DNA of 64,000 nt. Origin: Bifidobacterium adolescentis ATCC 15703. GTDB lineage: Bacteria > Actinomycetota > Actinomycetes > Actinomycetales > Bifidobacteriaceae. The first letter of the stretch is position 1, and each line of letters opens with the position of its first letter. The notes below the pieces were generated by a model. It was not told the origin of the DNA and ran no database searches. It saw only the letters and a list, made by a program, of their open reading frames with translations. The translations under genes and the position numbers were made by a program. The stretch lies in contig NC_008618.1 in assembly GCF_000010425.1 (NCBI RefSeq), positions 923,946 to 987,945 on the forward strand, written 5' to 3'. Of the stretch, positions 26,543 through 36,898 are shown piece by piece.

Positions 26543-28849
26543 ATGTCCGCTCTTACTTCCGTCTCCGGTTTCCCGCGCATCGGCCAGAACCGTGAGCTGA
26601 AGAAAATCATCGAAGCGTATTGGAAGGGCAACACCACCCTCGATGAGGTGCGTGCCACAGCCAAGGAACTGCGCGCCAAGCATTGGAAGCTGCAGCAGGC
26701 CGCCGGCATCGACCTGATTCCGAGCAACGACTTCAGCTATTACGACCAGATGCTCGACACTGCCATCCTGCTCAACGTCATTCCGCAGCGCTACCAGCGT
26801 CTCGCCTTCGAGAACCCGGAAGAGACCCTCTTCGCAATGGGTCGCGGCTATCAGGGCGAGAAGGGCGACGTGACCGCCCTGCCGATGAAGAAGTGGTTCA
26901 CCACCAACTACCACTACCTCGTGCCGGAAATCGACTCCGCCACCGACATCAAGCTCAACAGCACCAAGCCGTTCGACGAATTCAACGAGGCGAAGGCGCT
27001 CGGCATCACCACCAAGCCGGTGCTCATCGGCCCGTACACCTTCCTCAAGCTCGCCCGCAATCCGCAGGCCGAGGAGCTCGACTACGACAAGGGCCTCGTC
27101 AACGCGGTCGCCGCGGTGTACGCCGAAGTCGTCGCCAAGTTCGCCGAACTGGGCGTGCAGTGGATCCAGATCGACGAACCGTACCTCGTGCTCGACAAGG
27201 AGCCGGGCGACGTCGAACTGTTCAAGAGCCTGTACGCCAAGATCCTGCCCGCCCGCGAAGGCAAGGTCAAGGTGCTGCTCAACACCTACTTCGGACACAT
27301 CGCCGACGTGTACGAAACCGTCAACCTGCTCGGCTTCGACGGCATCGGCCTGGACCTGAACGAAGGCAAGGACGAAAACCTCGCCGCCGTCGAAAAGTAC
27401 GGCGTGGCAGAAAAAACCACCATCTTCGCCGGCGTGATCAACGGCCGCAACATCTGGCGCAACAACTACGCCGTGAGCCTCGGCCTGGTCGACGCGCTGA
27501 AGCAGGTCACCGCCAACGTGGCCGTCTCCACCGCCAGCTCCCTGCTGCACGTGCCGTTCAGCACCGAAGGCGAGGACGGTCTCGCCGACGACGTGCGCAA
27601 GCACTTCGCCTTCGCCGTCCAGAAGCTCGACGAACTGCACGAAGTCGCCGTGCTCGCCGACGCTTCCGACGACGAGAAGAAGGCATCCGCCGAACTCGCA
27701 GCCAACCAGGCGCTGTTCGACGGCACCCGCGTCGCCGCCGATCCTGCGGTCGCCAAGCGAATCGCAAGCCTTACCGACGCCGACTTCGTACGTCAGCCGG
27801 CACGCGCCGAACGCCAGAAGGAGCAGCGTGAGGCGCTGAACCTGCCGCTGCTGCCCACCACCACCATCGGCTCCTTCCCGCAAACCAAGGAAGTGCGCGC
27901 CGAACGCGCCAAGCTGCGCAAGGGCGAGATCACCAAGGCCGAATACGACGAATTCATGAAGAACCAGATCGACGCCTGCATCAAGCATCAGGAGGAAATC
28001 GGCCTCGACGTGCTCGTCCACGGCGAATTCGAACGCAACGACATGGTCGAATACTTCGGCCAGAACCTCAACGGCTTCCTGTTCACCAAGAACGCGTGGG
28101 TGCAGTCCTACGGCACACGTTGCGTCAAGCCTCCGATCGTGTGGGGCGACGTATCCCGCGCCAACCCGATCACCGTGGAATGGAGCGCCTACGCGCAGTC
28201 CCGCACCGATCATGTGATGAAGGGCATGCTCACCGGTCCGGTCACCATCCTCAATTGGTCCTGGCCGCGCGAGGACATCACCCACGAGCAGCAGACCCAG
28301 CAGCTCGCGCTCGCCATCCGCGACGAAGTGCTCGATTTGGAGAAGGCCGGCATCAAGGTCATCCAGATCGACGAGGCCGCACTGCGCGAGAAGCTGCCGC
28401 TGAGGAAGACCGACTGGCACAAGAAGTACCTCGACTGGGCCATTCCGGCGTTCCGTCTGGTGCATTCCGCCGTCAAGCCGACCACGCAGATCCACACGCA
28501 CATGTGCTATTCGGAGTTCAACGACATCATCAAGGACATCGACGCGATGGACGCCGACGTGATCTCCTTCGAAGCCTCCCGTGGCGACCTTGTGGTGCTC
28601 GACGCCATCCACGACGCCAACTTCGAAACCGAAGCCGGCCCGGGCGTGTACGACATCCACTCTCCGCGCATTCCGTCCGAACAGGAGATCGAGGACCGCA
28701 TCTACGAGATCCTGAAGAAGATGGACGTCGAAAAGGTGTGGATCAACCCGGACTGCGGCCTGAAGACCCGTGGCAACGCCGAAACCTGGCCGAGCCTGGA
28801 GAACCTCGTCGCAGCGGCCAAGGCCGTGCGCGCCAAACTCGCCAAGTAA
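26543..28849 (+). CDS. metE: Cobalamin-independent methionine synthase
   Basis: This 768-residue enzyme transfers the methyl group of 5-methyltetrahydropteroyltriglutamate to homocysteine. The N-terminal barrel starts [14 protein letters not shown]. The C-terminal barrel carries the zinc and homocysteine ligands in [10 protein letters not shown] and [10 protein letters not shown]. The ATG at 26543 has GGAGG five bases upstream. metF follows after 42 bp, so the pair supplies and uses methyl-folate in one operon. Codon use is strongly C-ending, indicating high expression. Confidence 0.97.
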   Translation: MSALTSVSGFPRIGQNRELKKIIEAYWKGNTTLDEVRATAKELRAKHWKLQQAAGIDLIPSNDFSYYDQMLDTAILLNVIPQRYQRLAFENPEETLFAMGRGYQGEKGDVTALPMKKWFTTNYHYLVPEIDSATDIKLNSTKPFDEFNEAKALGITTKPVLIGPYTFLKLARNPQAEELDYDKGLVNAVAAVYAEVVAKFAELGVQWIQIDEPYLVLDKEPGDVELFKSLYAKILPAREGKVKVLLNTYFGHIADVYETVNLLGFDGIGLDLNEGKDENLAAVEKYGVAEKTTIFAGVINGRNIWRNNYAVSLGLVDALKQVTANVAVSTASSLLHVPFSTEGEDGLADDVRKHFAFAVQKLDELHEVAVLADASDDEKKASAELAANQALFDGTRVAADPAVAKRIASLTDADFVRQPARAERQKEQREALNLPLLPTTTIGSFPQTKEVRAERAKLRKGEITKAEYDEFMKNQIDACIKHQEEIGLDVLVHGEFERNDMVEYFGQNLNGFLFTKNAWVQSYGTRCVKPPIVWGDVSRANPITVEWSAYAQSRTDHVMKGMLTGPVTILNWSWPREDITHEQQTQQLALAIRDEVLDLEKAGIKVIQIDEAALREKLPLRKTDWHKKYLDWAIPAFRLVHSAVKPTTQIHTHMCYSEFNDIIKDIDAMDADVISFEASRGDLVVLDAIHDANFETEAGPGVYDIHSPRIPSEQEIEDRIYEILKKMDVEKVWINPDCGLKTRGNAETWPSLENLVAAAKAVRAKLAK

Positions 28850-28891
28850 GGCCGGCATAGGCATAAACAGGCAAGATTTCCAAGGAATCAC

Positions 28892-29731
28892 ATGCATTCG
28901 CCAATCTTCTCGCTGGAGGTGTTCCCTCCCAAGCGCACCAGCCCTGTGGGTACCATCTACGATACGTTGGATGGCCTGCAGGGGCTGGACCCCGACTTCA
29001 TCTCCGTCACCTACGGCACCGGCAAATCGTCCGACCGCACGTTGACCGCACGCATCGCGCATACGGTGAACGAATACGGCATTCCGGCCGTGGCGCACCT
29101 GACCGCGCAATACCTTGACAAAGACGACGTGGATGAGGCGCTCGACCTGTTCGACCAGGCCAAAGTCTCCGGCGTGCTCGCTTTGCGAGGCGACCGTGTG
29201 GAAGGAGCCGAACCGGCGGGAGTGTTCGACCATGCGAGCGATCTGGCGGCCTACATCCGCGAGAAGCGTCCGGATCTCAAGATCTACGGCGCCTGCTATC
29301 CGGAAAAGCACCCGCAGGCGGCCACGCTTGAGGAGGATATCGACAATCTCAAGAAGAAGGTCGACGCGGGCGTAAGCCACCTCATCTCCCAGCTGTTCTA
29401 CGACAACGAGGATTTCCTTCGATTCGTGGACAAGGCTCGTGCCGCCGGCATCGACGTTCCGATCGAAGCCGGCATCATGCCGGTGATGAACGCGAAGTCG
29501 GTGCTGCGCATGTCGAAGATGTGCGAATCGCGTGTTCCTGAAAAACTTGCCGTCCTGCTTGACAAGTGGGGGAGCGACACCGCGCTGCTTAAAGAGGCGG
29601 GTATCGCTTACGCGTCCGAACAGATCTGCGACTTGGCGGCACGCGGCGTCGACGGCGTGCACCTGTACACGATGAACCATCCATGCGTCAGCCGGCGCAT
29701 CTGGTCCAACGTCAAACCATTCTTCGTCTGA
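28892..29731 (+). CDS. metF: 5,10-methylenetetrahydrofolate reductase
   Basis: This 279-residue FAD-dependent TIM-barrel enzyme reduces methylene-THF to methyl-THF, the donor used by MetE just upstream. The SLEVFPPK N-terminus, the GDR in VLALRGDR and the QLFYDNE segment are family markers. The start has an AAGGAATC ribosome-binding site. Length is at the lower end for MetF (about 280-300). A terminator follows within 25 bp. Confidence 0.95.
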   Translation: MHSPIFSLEVFPPKRTSPVGTIYDTLDGLQGLDPDFISVTYGTGKSSDRTLTARIAHTVNEYGIPAVAHLTAQYLDKDDVDEALDLFDQAKVSGVLALRGDRVEGAEPAGVFDHASDLAAYIREKRPDLKIYGACYPEKHPQAATLEEDIDNLKKKVDAGVSHLISQLFYDNEDFLRFVDKARAAGIDVPIEAGIMPVMNAKSVLRMSKMCESRVPEKLAVLLDKWGSDTALLKEAGIAYASEQICDLAARGVDGVHLYTMNHPCVSRRIWSNVKPFFV

Positions 29732-29752
29732 TTCAGACGATGCAACAAACAC

Positions 29753-29794
29753 GAAAGGGATGATTTCCGGCAACTGTCGGAAACCGTCCCTTTC
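29753..29794 (+). terminator. Stem-loop terminator of metE-metF
   Basis: GAAAGGGA (29753-29760) pairs with TCCCTTTC (29787-29794), with an inner TTTCCG/CGGAAA stem. The 3' U-run is short (CCCTTTCGCC), so termination could be incomplete. A short interval then leads to glnE. Confidence 0.6.
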
Positions 29795-29822
29795 GCCATA
29801 CTTACGGATATGAACGATTACT

Positions 29823-32800
29823 ATGGGAACCATGGCTTCTTCTACGCATCAGTTTGAGGTGCTCGATCTGATTCGGGCGGGATTGCAGGATCTGGACACG
29901 GCACGCACGTTGCTTGACGAGTTGCGCGCCGACGGCATCGACGACGACCGGCTATGCCTGCTGATGAAAACATTGGAACAGACCTGCGAGCCCGACATCG
30001 CGCTACGCAACCTCGTCGACATCATCAAAGCGTTGCAAAGCCAAGGCCGCGACTTCCACCAGGTCATCACCGACGACGCCGGACTCGTACGACTCGTCAC
30101 CGTGCTCGGCGTGTCCGACGGAATGGGCAAGCTCATGCGCTTCCGCCCCGAACTCGTCATGGCCGCAGCCAGCGACTCATGCGAAAGCCATCTGTACAAC
30201 CACGCGCAACGCCGCGCGCATGTCCTCGAAGCGGTCGGTGCCGACCCGGCCGACAATCGCATGCCAAAAGCCACGAAACCACTCGCCGAAGCGGCGACCG
30301 CGCTACGGCAGACCTACAGAAAACAGCTCGCCGCCATCATGGCGCAGGACGCCACCGCGGACGACCCAATCGAAATACAACCGAGAATCAGCCAGGAACT
30401 GTCCGATCTTGCCGACGCGGCCCTGGAAGGCGCGCTCGCCATCGCCCGCAACGAAGTGGACAGCAGCGAACACGTGCGCTTCGCCATCATCGGCATGGGC
30501 AAGCTCGGCGCACGCGAACTCAACTACGTATCCGACGTGGACCTCATCTACGTGGTGGAACCGGCGGACGCGGACACCAACGGCATGACCCTCAACCGTG
30601 TCGGCACCAAAATGGCCACCACCCTGCAGCGCGTATGCCAATCCGTCATCATGGGCGTCGCCGAACCTACATTGTGGCAGATCGATGGCGGACTGCGCCC
30701 CGAAGGCAAGGACGGCCCGCTCGTACGCAAACTCGAATCGCACGAAGCCTACTACGAACAGTGGGCGGAAAACTGGGAATTCCAAGCCCTGCTCAAGGCC
30801 CGCCCCGTGGCCGGTGACCCCGACCTCGGCCAAGCGTACATGGACATGACCCGACCGTTCGTATGGACCGCCTCCAAACGCGACAACTTCGTCTACGACT
30901 GCCAGCAGATGCGCAAACGAGTCGAAGACCTCATCCCCGCGCCCCTGAAGGACCGTGAAATCAAACTCGGCCGCGGAGGCCTACGAGACGTGGAATTCAC
31001 CGTGCAGATGCTCCAACTCGTCCACGGCCGCGCCGACGAGACCCTGCGCACCAGCTCCACCCTCGAATCGCTGCAACGCCTCGCCGAAGGCGGGTACGTC
31101 TCACGCAGACAAGCCAAGAAGCTCTCCTGGGACTACCGCTTCGAACGCGTCATGGAACACCGCCAGCAAATGTGGGCGCTCAAACGCACCCACCTGTTCC
31201 CGGACCTCGGCAAAGCCAGTCTCGGCGGCATCGAACGCAAACGCGACGCCAACGACGACGAACTCAACCACAACCTCGAACTGCGCAGACTCGCCCGGGC
31301 CTTCCACATGCACCCTGAGGAACTCGTCGACAAATACGACGAAACCCGACGTGAAGTGCGCCACCTGCACATGGACATCTACTACCGGCCCATGCTGCCC
31401 ATCAACGCCGGCCTCGACGACGAACAAGTGGAACTGTCCGCCAACGCCATGCAGGAACGCTTCGCCTCCATCGGATTCGCCGACCCCGACGCCGCCATGC
31501 GCCACGTCACCGCACTGACCGCCGGCATCTCCCGTGCCGCGAAAATCAACCGCATCCTCCTGCCCGCCGTCCTCCAATGGCTCGGCGAAGGGCAGAACCC
31601 CGACATGGGGCTGCTCAACTGGCGCAAACTCGAAGAACACTTTGGCACGGACAGCGAATACCTCGGCTTCCTGCGCGACTCGCCGTCCGCCGCGCAACGC
31701 CTGTGCCACGTCCTGTCCAATTCACGGTTCCTGGGCGACGCGCTCAACAAATCCGTCGAATCCGTCACCTGGCTCGGCAGCGACAACGACCTGCAGCCAC
31801 GTTCGCGCGAAAGCCTCGACGTGCAGACACACGCCTCCCTCGAACGCAACGTAGGCAGCATCAACGACTTCGCCAACTCCATCCGCGCCATGCGACGCCA
31901 CGAAATCGAACGCATCGGACTAGGGTGGATGAGCGGCGTCATCGACGACAAGGCGTCGCTCGCAGGTATGACCGACGTATACGACACGGCCATCGACGCA
32001 TCGCTCACCTGGGCCATCCGCCACCAAACGCAGGAAATGGGATTCGACGAAGCGCCGGCGGCAATCGCCGTCATCGGCATGGGACGCTACGGCGGCAGGG
32101 AAGTGAACTTCAGCTCCGACGCCGACGTCATCATCATCTACCGGCCGTCCGATAACGCCGACGACAACCAAGCCAACCTCTTCGCACGCAAAGTGCAGGA
32201 AGACCTCCGCGCCATCCTGCAAGGACCGACCACGCTCGAACCCAAAATCGAACTCGACATGGACCTGCGGCCCGAAGGCAAAAACGGACCCCTCGTGCGC
32301 TCCTACGCGTCCTGCGAGGAATACTACCGTTCCTGGGCGAGCACATGGGAGCACCAGGCGCTCCTGCGTGCGCGTTACGCGGCAGGCGACGCGGCGCTCG
32401 CCGAGGATTTCCTGATGAACGTCGCCGACCCGCTGCGCTATCCGAAGATCGATTTGACGGAGGCGCAGGTCGCCGAAATACGCAAGCTCAAGGCGCGTAT
32501 GGAAGCCGAGCGATTGCCGCGCGGCGTGCGTAGGGACCGTCACCTGAAGCTGGGCAAAGGTGGTCTGTCCGACGTGGAATGGACGATTCAGCTGCTGCAG
32601 TTGCAGCATGCCGGCGACAACGCGAACCTGCGAGTCAACGGCACGATGCAGGCGTTGGACGAGTTGGAGCGGCGCAAGCTGGTTTCCGCCGGCGACGCCG
32701 TCGTATTGCGACGCGCATGGTGGATGTGCACGGCCGCGCGCAACGGCAGCTACCTGTGGAGCGGGCGCGTCAACCAGGCGGATATCCTGCCGGATGACAC

Positions 32801-32933
32801 GTATTCGCTGGGAGGACTCGCCGTCTATCTCGGATACGACGCGAATCGCGGACAGCATTTCGAAAACGATCTGCTTGCCGTAATGCGCAAGGCGCGCGAC
32901 GTGACGGAACGTCTGTTCTACGGCCTTTCATGA
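29823..32933 (+). CDS. glnE: Bifunctional glutamine synthetase adenylyltransferase/deadenylase
   Basis: This 1036-residue enzyme adenylylates and deadenylylates glutamine synthetase according to nitrogen status. Two nucleotidyltransferase domains are visible. The first has GMGKLGARELNYVSDVD and the second GMGRYGGREVNFSSDAD, each followed by a helical GlnD-PII-like domain (RLGRGGLRDVEF-like and KLGKGGLSDVEW). The ATG at 29823 and another at 29832 are both possible; neither has a clear ribosome-binding site. Base composition changes inside the gene: C far exceeds G on the coding strand up to about 32,340, and G exceeds C after it. Confidence 0.93.
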   Translation: MGTMASSTHQFEVLDLIRAGLQDLDTARTLLDELRADGIDDDRLCLLMKTLEQTCEPDIALRNLVDIIKALQSQGRDFHQVITDDAGLVRLVTVLGVSDGMGKLMRFRPELVMAAASDSCESHLYNHAQRRAHVLEAVGADPADNRMPKATKPLAEAATALRQTYRKQLAAIMAQDATADDPIEIQPRISQELSDLADAALEGALAIARNEVDSSEHVRFAIIGMGKLGARELNYVSDVDLIYVVEPADADTNGMTLNRVGTKMATTLQRVCQSVIMGVAEPTLWQIDGGLRPEGKDGPLVRKLESHEAYYEQWAENWEFQALLKARPVAGDPDLGQAYMDMTRPFVWTASKRDNFVYDCQQMRKRVEDLIPAPLKDREIKLGRGGLRDVEFTVQMLQLVHGRADETLRTSSTLESLQRLAEGGYVSRRQAKKLSWDYRFERVMEHRQQMWALKRTHLFPDLGKASLGGIERKRDANDDELNHNLELRRLARAFHMHPEELVDKYDETRREVRHLHMDIYYRPMLPINAGLDDEQVELSANAMQERFASIGFADPDAAMRHVTALTAGISRAAKINRILLPAVLQWLGEGQNPDMGLLNWRKLEEHFGTDSEYLGFLRDSPSAAQRLCHVLSNSRFLGDALNKSVESVTWLGSDNDLQPRSRESLDVQTHASLERNVGSINDFANSIRAMRRHEIERIGLGWMSGVIDDKASLAGMTDVYDTAIDASLTWAIRHQTQEMGFDEAPAAIAVIGMGRYGGREVNFSSDADVIIIYRPSDNADDNQANLFARKVQEDLRAILQGPTTLEPKIELDMDLRPEGKNGPLVRSYASCEEYYRSWASTWEHQALLRARYAAGDAALAEDFLMNVADPLRYPKIDLTEAQVAEIRKLKARMEAERLPRGVRRDRHLKLGKGGLSDVEWTIQLLQLQHAGDNANLRVNGTMQALDELERRKLVSAGDAVVLRRAWWMCTAARNGSYLWSGRVNQADILPDDTYSLGGLAVYLGYDANRGQHFENDLLAVMRKARDVTERLFYGLS

Positions 32934-33005
32934 AACGATTCGAGCGGGCGCTCGGTGAACACGCGGTGAACGCTCCGGGTCAGTGTTTCGGGCTATAGTT
33001 GGCTA

Positions 33006-33051
33006 GGTCACTTTCAGTGGCCACCTTCAACCACAAGTTGCATGAAAGGTG
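33006..33051 (+). promoter_or_regulatory. pyr operon leader with SD-pairing stem
   Basis: Stem A is GGTCACT (33006-33012) with AGTGGCC (33016-33022). Stem B is CACCTT (33022-33027) with AAGGTG (33046-33051), which contains the Shine-Dalgarno of the TTG start. The stems share base 33022. A TATAGT -10-like box lies at 32994-32999. Folding of stem B would hide the ribosome-binding site. Confidence 0.45.
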
Positions 33052-33056
33052 AGCCG

Positions 33057-34055
33057 TTGTCCTCAGTACTCGAACCGGCGGTCGAAACGCCGATGGTCGG
33101 AAAAAGCGTCATCACTCTCGATGATCTTTCCATTCGTCAGATTCAGGAAATGCTGCACAAAGCGCAGTACATCGATTCCCATCGTAAAGAAGTGGCACAC
33201 ACCTGCGAAGGCAGGGTGCTTGCCACTTTGTTTTATGAGCCGAGCACGCGCACGCGTCTGAGTTTCGAAACCGCCATGCTGCGCCTCGGCGGCAAGGTGA
33301 TCGGTTTCGCCGGCGCCCAGCTCGCCTCCGTCACCAAGGGCGAGACGATCGCCGACACGTTGAAGACGGTGTCCAACTACGTCGACGTGGTGGCCATCCG
33401 CCATCCGAAGGAAGGCGCCGCGCTGGTCGCATCCCGCGCCGCCTCCGTGCCGGTCATCAACGCGGGCGACGGCGGACACATGCATCCGACGCAGACGCTC
33501 GCCGACCTGGCCACGCTTCAATCGCGCTTCGGCCGTGTCACCAACCTGACCGTCGGCCTGTGCGGCGATCTGACCTTCGGCCGCACCGTGCACTCCCTGA
33601 TCGAAACACTGTGCCGCTTCGGCAACGTCAACTTCGTGCTCATCAGCCCCGACGAGCTCAAGACCCCGCAGTACGTGCTTGACCGCATCAACGCCACCGA
33701 ATCCTGCTCCTACACCGAAGTCAAGGATCTGGTCTCCGTCATCGGCGATCTTGACGTGCTGTACATGACCCGCGTGCAGAAAGAACGTTTCTTCAACGAG
33801 GACGATTATCTGCGTCTGCGCGACACCTACATCCTCGACGAAGCCAAGATGGCGTACGCCAAGAAGGACATGGCCGTGCTGCACCCGCTGCCGCGCGTCA
33901 ACGAAATCGCCGTGGAAGTTGACGACGATCCGCGTGCAGCCTACTTCGAACAGGTCAAGAACGGTATGCTCATGCGCATGGCATTGGAAAGCTCGGTGGT
34001 CGGTGACGAACTGCCGGGATACGAACCGCTCGCAGCCAAGGAGGTTGAAGCCTGA
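33057..34055 (+). CDS. pyrB: Aspartate carbamoyltransferase catalytic subunit
   Basis: This 332-residue enzyme makes N-carbamoyl-aspartate from carbamoyl phosphate and aspartate. The carbamoyl-phosphate motif STRTR is in FYEPSTRTRLSFE, followed by the HPTQT motif and a C-terminal HPLPRV segment. The TTG at 33057 has AAAGGTGAG four bases upstream. Other in-frame starts are ATG 33042 (adds five residues, no ribosome-binding site) and ATG 33093. The last codon overlaps pyrI by one base (TGATG). It opens a seven-gene pyrimidine operon. Confidence 0.93.
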   Translation: MSSVLEPAVETPMVGKSVITLDDLSIRQIQEMLHKAQYIDSHRKEVAHTCEGRVLATLFYEPSTRTRLSFETAMLRLGGKVIGFAGAQLASVTKGETIADTLKTVSNYVDVVAIRHPKEGAALVASRAASVPVINAGDGGHMHPTQTLADLATLQSRFGRVTNLTVGLCGDLTFGRTVHSLIETLCRFGNVNFVLISPDELKTPQYVLDRINATESCSYTEVKDLVSVIGDLDVLYMTRVQKERFFNEDDYLRLRDTYILDEAKMAYAKKDMAVLHPLPRVNEIAVEVDDDPRAAYFEQVKNGMLMRMALESSVVGDELPGYEPLAAKEVEA

Positions 34056-34474
34056 TGGAAGTCACCAGCATTCAGAACGGCATCATCATCGATCACGTGC
34101 CCGCCGGAACCGCGCTCAAGGTACTTGAGTATCTGAAGATCGACCCGTCCAAAACCAAACTCGCGTTGATCATGAACGCCGACAGCCACATGTACGGCAC
34201 GAAGGACATCATCAAAATCGAGGATGAGACCGAATCCATCGACCTCGACGTGCTCGGCCTCGTGGCGCGCACCGCGACCGTCGGCATCGTCCGCGGCGGC
34301 AAAATCGTCGAAAAGAAGAAGCCGACCCTGCCGGAACATGTCGTCAACATCATCAAATGCGTGAACCCGCGCTGCGTCACCACCACCGAGCCTGCGGTGC
34401 AGATGTTCCATCTGGTGCATTCCGACCGTCAGGAATACCGTTGCGACTACTGCGACGAGGAAGCGAAGTTCTGA
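34055..34474 (+). CDS. pyrI: Aspartate carbamoyltransferase regulatory subunit
   Basis: This 139-residue protein has the allosteric nucleotide-binding domain (1-about 100) and a C-terminal zinc domain with four cysteines in CVNPRC and CDYC. It binds PyrB and confers inhibition by CTP. Presence of PyrI indicates an enterobacterial-like, holoenzyme-type ATCase. Start ATG overlaps the pyrB stop by one base; pyrC follows after four. Confidence 0.95.
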   Translation: MEVTSIQNGIIIDHVPAGTALKVLEYLKIDPSKTKLALIMNADSHMYGTKDIIKIEDETESIDLDVLGLVARTATVGIVRGGKIVEKKKPTLPEHVVNIIKCVNPRCVTTTEPAVQMFHLVHSDRQEYRCDYCDEEAKF

Positions 34475-34478
34475 AATC

Positions 34479-35897
34479 ATGACCCTCACCCTTCACGACA
34501 TCAAGGTCTGGAACACCGGCGAAGTCATTGACCTCGTCGTCCCCTCCGACACGGACGCGTCCGTGGACGCCTCGGCGATGACCATCGCCCCCGGATTCGA
34601 AGACCCGCACGTGCATTTCCGCGATCCCGGACAGACCTACAAGGAGTCCATGATCTCCGGCTGCGCGGCGGCGGCATCCGGCGGATACACGAACGTGCTC
34701 ATCATGCCAAACACCGTGCCGGCCATGGATGGCGTGAAGGTGGAGGCCGGCCAGCCGGGCGCCTCCGAAGTGCTCGACGCCGAATACGACACGGTCATCG
34801 ATTACCTGCAGCATTACGAGGCCGCTCATGGCGTGAAACTGCCGGTGCGCTACGACCTATGCGTATGCGCCTCAAAGGGGCGTGCCGGCCATGAGGCCAC
34901 CGAAGTGGCCGACTGGATCGGCTACCTGCCCGAACATGGCGACGAGCATAAGGACGCCTACCAGCTGGCGCATCCGGTGACCGCCATCAGCGATGACGGT
35001 TCCGCGGTGACCCCCAGCATTCTCGAACAGGTGTTCGAAAACGTCAAGGAGTCGGGACTGTACCTCATCGAGCATTGCGAACACCACGACACCGGCGCGG
35101 TCAATGACGGTCCGGTGTCCCGCAAGCTTGGCGTTCCAGGCATTCCGGAGGACACGGAACTCAAAATCGTCGAACGCGACATTGACATGTCCCGCAAAAC
35201 CGGCGTGCACGTGCACTTCCAGCACGTCAGCACCGCGATCTCCTTCGACGCCATCCGCAAAGCCAAGGCCGAAGGACTTCCGATCACCTGCGAGACCGCG
35301 CCGCATTACATCGCATTGAACGACGAGGCGCTGCTTAAGTACGGCACTTTGGCCAAAATGAACCCGCCGCTGCGCTCCGAAGCGGACCGCCAGGCCACCA
35401 TCGCAGCCGTCGCCGACGGCACGGTCGATTTGTTGGCCACCGACCATGCGCCCCACACCATGGAAGAGAAGGAACTCGGCTTCCTCGACGCGCCCAACGG
35501 CATCATCGGGCTGGAATGCGCATACGGCGTCTGCCACAAGATACTTGTCGACGGCGGATTCATTTCCGACGAACGTCTCATCGAACTCATGTCCACCGGT
35601 CCGGCCGAACTCATGGGCCACGACAAAACGGACATCACGGCGGTACTCGACGACTACGCCGACGCCGTGCCGGGAGACGACGACACCAAGCGCGTGCTTG
35701 ATCTGGGCCGCGTGCCCGAAAGCGACCAGGTGGATCTCGTGGTGCTGAACACCGGAGAGGAATGGACCGTCGACCCGGAGAAGTTCCACTCCTCGGCACG
35801 TAACACCCCATTCGGCGGATGGCAGGTCACCGGCCGGCCGCTCGCCACCATCATCGGCTCGAAGCTGGCCTTCAGCCGCATCGACAAGGAGGACTGA
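34479..35897 (+). CDS. pyrC: Dihydroorotase
   Basis: This 472-residue amidohydrolase closes carbamoyl-aspartate to dihydroorotate. The metal-binding HxH is in DPHVHFRDPGQ, and later DHAPH provides further ligands. The long length fits class I dihydroorotases. It begins four bases after pyrI and overlaps pyrF by one base at its stop, indicating translational coupling. An Asp/Glu-rich insert lies before the C-terminus (about residues 390-405). Confidence 0.95.
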   Translation: MTLTLHDIKVWNTGEVIDLVVPSDTDASVDASAMTIAPGFEDPHVHFRDPGQTYKESMISGCAAAASGGYTNVLIMPNTVPAMDGVKVEAGQPGASEVLDAEYDTVIDYLQHYEAAHGVKLPVRYDLCVCASKGRAGHEATEVADWIGYLPEHGDEHKDAYQLAHPVTAISDDGSAVTPSILEQVFENVKESGLYLIEHCEHHDTGAVNDGPVSRKLGVPGIPEDTELKIVERDIDMSRKTGVHVHFQHVSTAISFDAIRKAKAEGLPITCETAPHYIALNDEALLKYGTLAKMNPPLRSEADRQATIAAVADGTVDLLATDHAPHTMEEKELGFLDAPNGIIGLECAYGVCHKILVDGGFISDERLIELMSTGPAELMGHDKTDITAVLDDYADAVPGDDDTKRVLDLGRVPESDQVDLVVLNTGEEWTVDPEKFHSSARNTPFGGWQVTGRPLATIIGSKLAFSRIDKED

Positions 35898-36859
35898 TGG
35901 ACCGTCTGATCGAAGCCATCGAAGACAAGCAGAATCCAAGCGTCGTGGGACTCGACCCCACCGAAGCGCTGGTGCCGAATCAGGTCGTGGCCAGCTTCGC
36001 CGAGGAAATCGCCGAACAGGTGGAGGATCCGACGGAAGCGCCGGCAGCCCAACTGTCCGTCGCCTTCTTCGAATTCAACCGCGCCATCATCGACGCAGTA
36101 GCCGACATCGTCCCGGCCGTCAAACCGCAGATCGCCATGTATGAGGCGCTCGGACCAGCCGGCATCGACGCCTACAGCATGACCTGCGAATACGCCAAAC
36201 AGCAGGGACTGTACGTCCTCGGCGACGTCAAGCGCGGCGACATCGGCTCCACCGCAGCCGCCTACGCCCACCATCTGAGCGGTGTGAACGCGGGGGAGCA
36301 CGCTTTCGACCCGTGGCATGAGGACGCGGTCACCGTGAACCCCTACCTCGGCACCGACGGCATCACCCCGTTCGTCGAAGCCGCCACTGGTGCCGACAAG
36401 GACATCTTCGTACTGGTACGCACCTCCAATCCATCCAGCAGCGAACTGCAGGAACTCGAACTCGCCTCAGGCGAGCGCGTGTACGAGCATGTCGCCGACC
36501 TCGTGGAAGGCTGGGGAGCCGAAACCATCGGCGCGAACGGGTATTCCCGTGTCGGCGCGGTGGTCGGAGCCACCCATCCCGAGGAAGGCAAGGCGTTGCG
36601 GGCGCGCATGCCGCACACGTTCTTCCTGGTCCCCGGTTACGGCGCGCAGGGCGGTACCGCCCAAGGCGTGGCCGGCATGTTCGACAAAGACGGCATGGGC
36701 GCGCTCGTCAATTCGTCGCGTGGCATCATCGGAGCCTGGAAGAAGTCCAGCAAATACAGCGAATCCATGAGCGCAGACGATGCGCTTGACTTGGTCGCCG
36801 AATCGGCGCGCGAGGCCGCGAAGGACATGCGCGACAATCTGCGCGCGGTACTGCCGTAA
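35897..36859 (+). CDS. pyrF: Orotidine 5'-phosphate decarboxylase, type 2
   Basis: This 320-residue TIM-barrel enzyme decarboxylates OMP to UMP. The catalytic DVKRGDIG motif is near residue 113. Its length is that of the subfamily 2 proteins found in actinobacteria. The ATG at 35897 lies inside the pyrC stop codon (TGATG) with AAGGAGG upstream. A longer start at 35819 would overlap pyrC by 79 bases and is rejected. pyrK begins 39 bp downstream. Confidence 0.94.
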   Translation: MDRLIEAIEDKQNPSVVGLDPTEALVPNQVVASFAEEIAEQVEDPTEAPAAQLSVAFFEFNRAIIDAVADIVPAVKPQIAMYEALGPAGIDAYSMTCEYAKQQGLYVLGDVKRGDIGSTAAAYAHHLSGVNAGEHAFDPWHEDAVTVNPYLGTDGITPFVEAATGADKDIFVLVRTSNPSSSELQELELASGERVYEHVADLVEGWGAETIGANGYSRVGAVVGATHPEEGKALRARMPHTFFLVPGYGAQGGTAQGVAGMFDKDGMGALVNSSRGIIGAWKKSSKYSESMSADDALDLVAESAREAAKDMRDNLRAVLP

Positions 36860-36898
36860 GCTACCAGAACAATCGAACGAAACACAGGAAAGGGAGTC

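Noticed and set aside
26528..29833. A 1101-codon minus-strand frame opposite metE-metF
   Set aside because: It spans two conserved genes on the other strand and has no domain; codon bias of metE explains the lack of stops.
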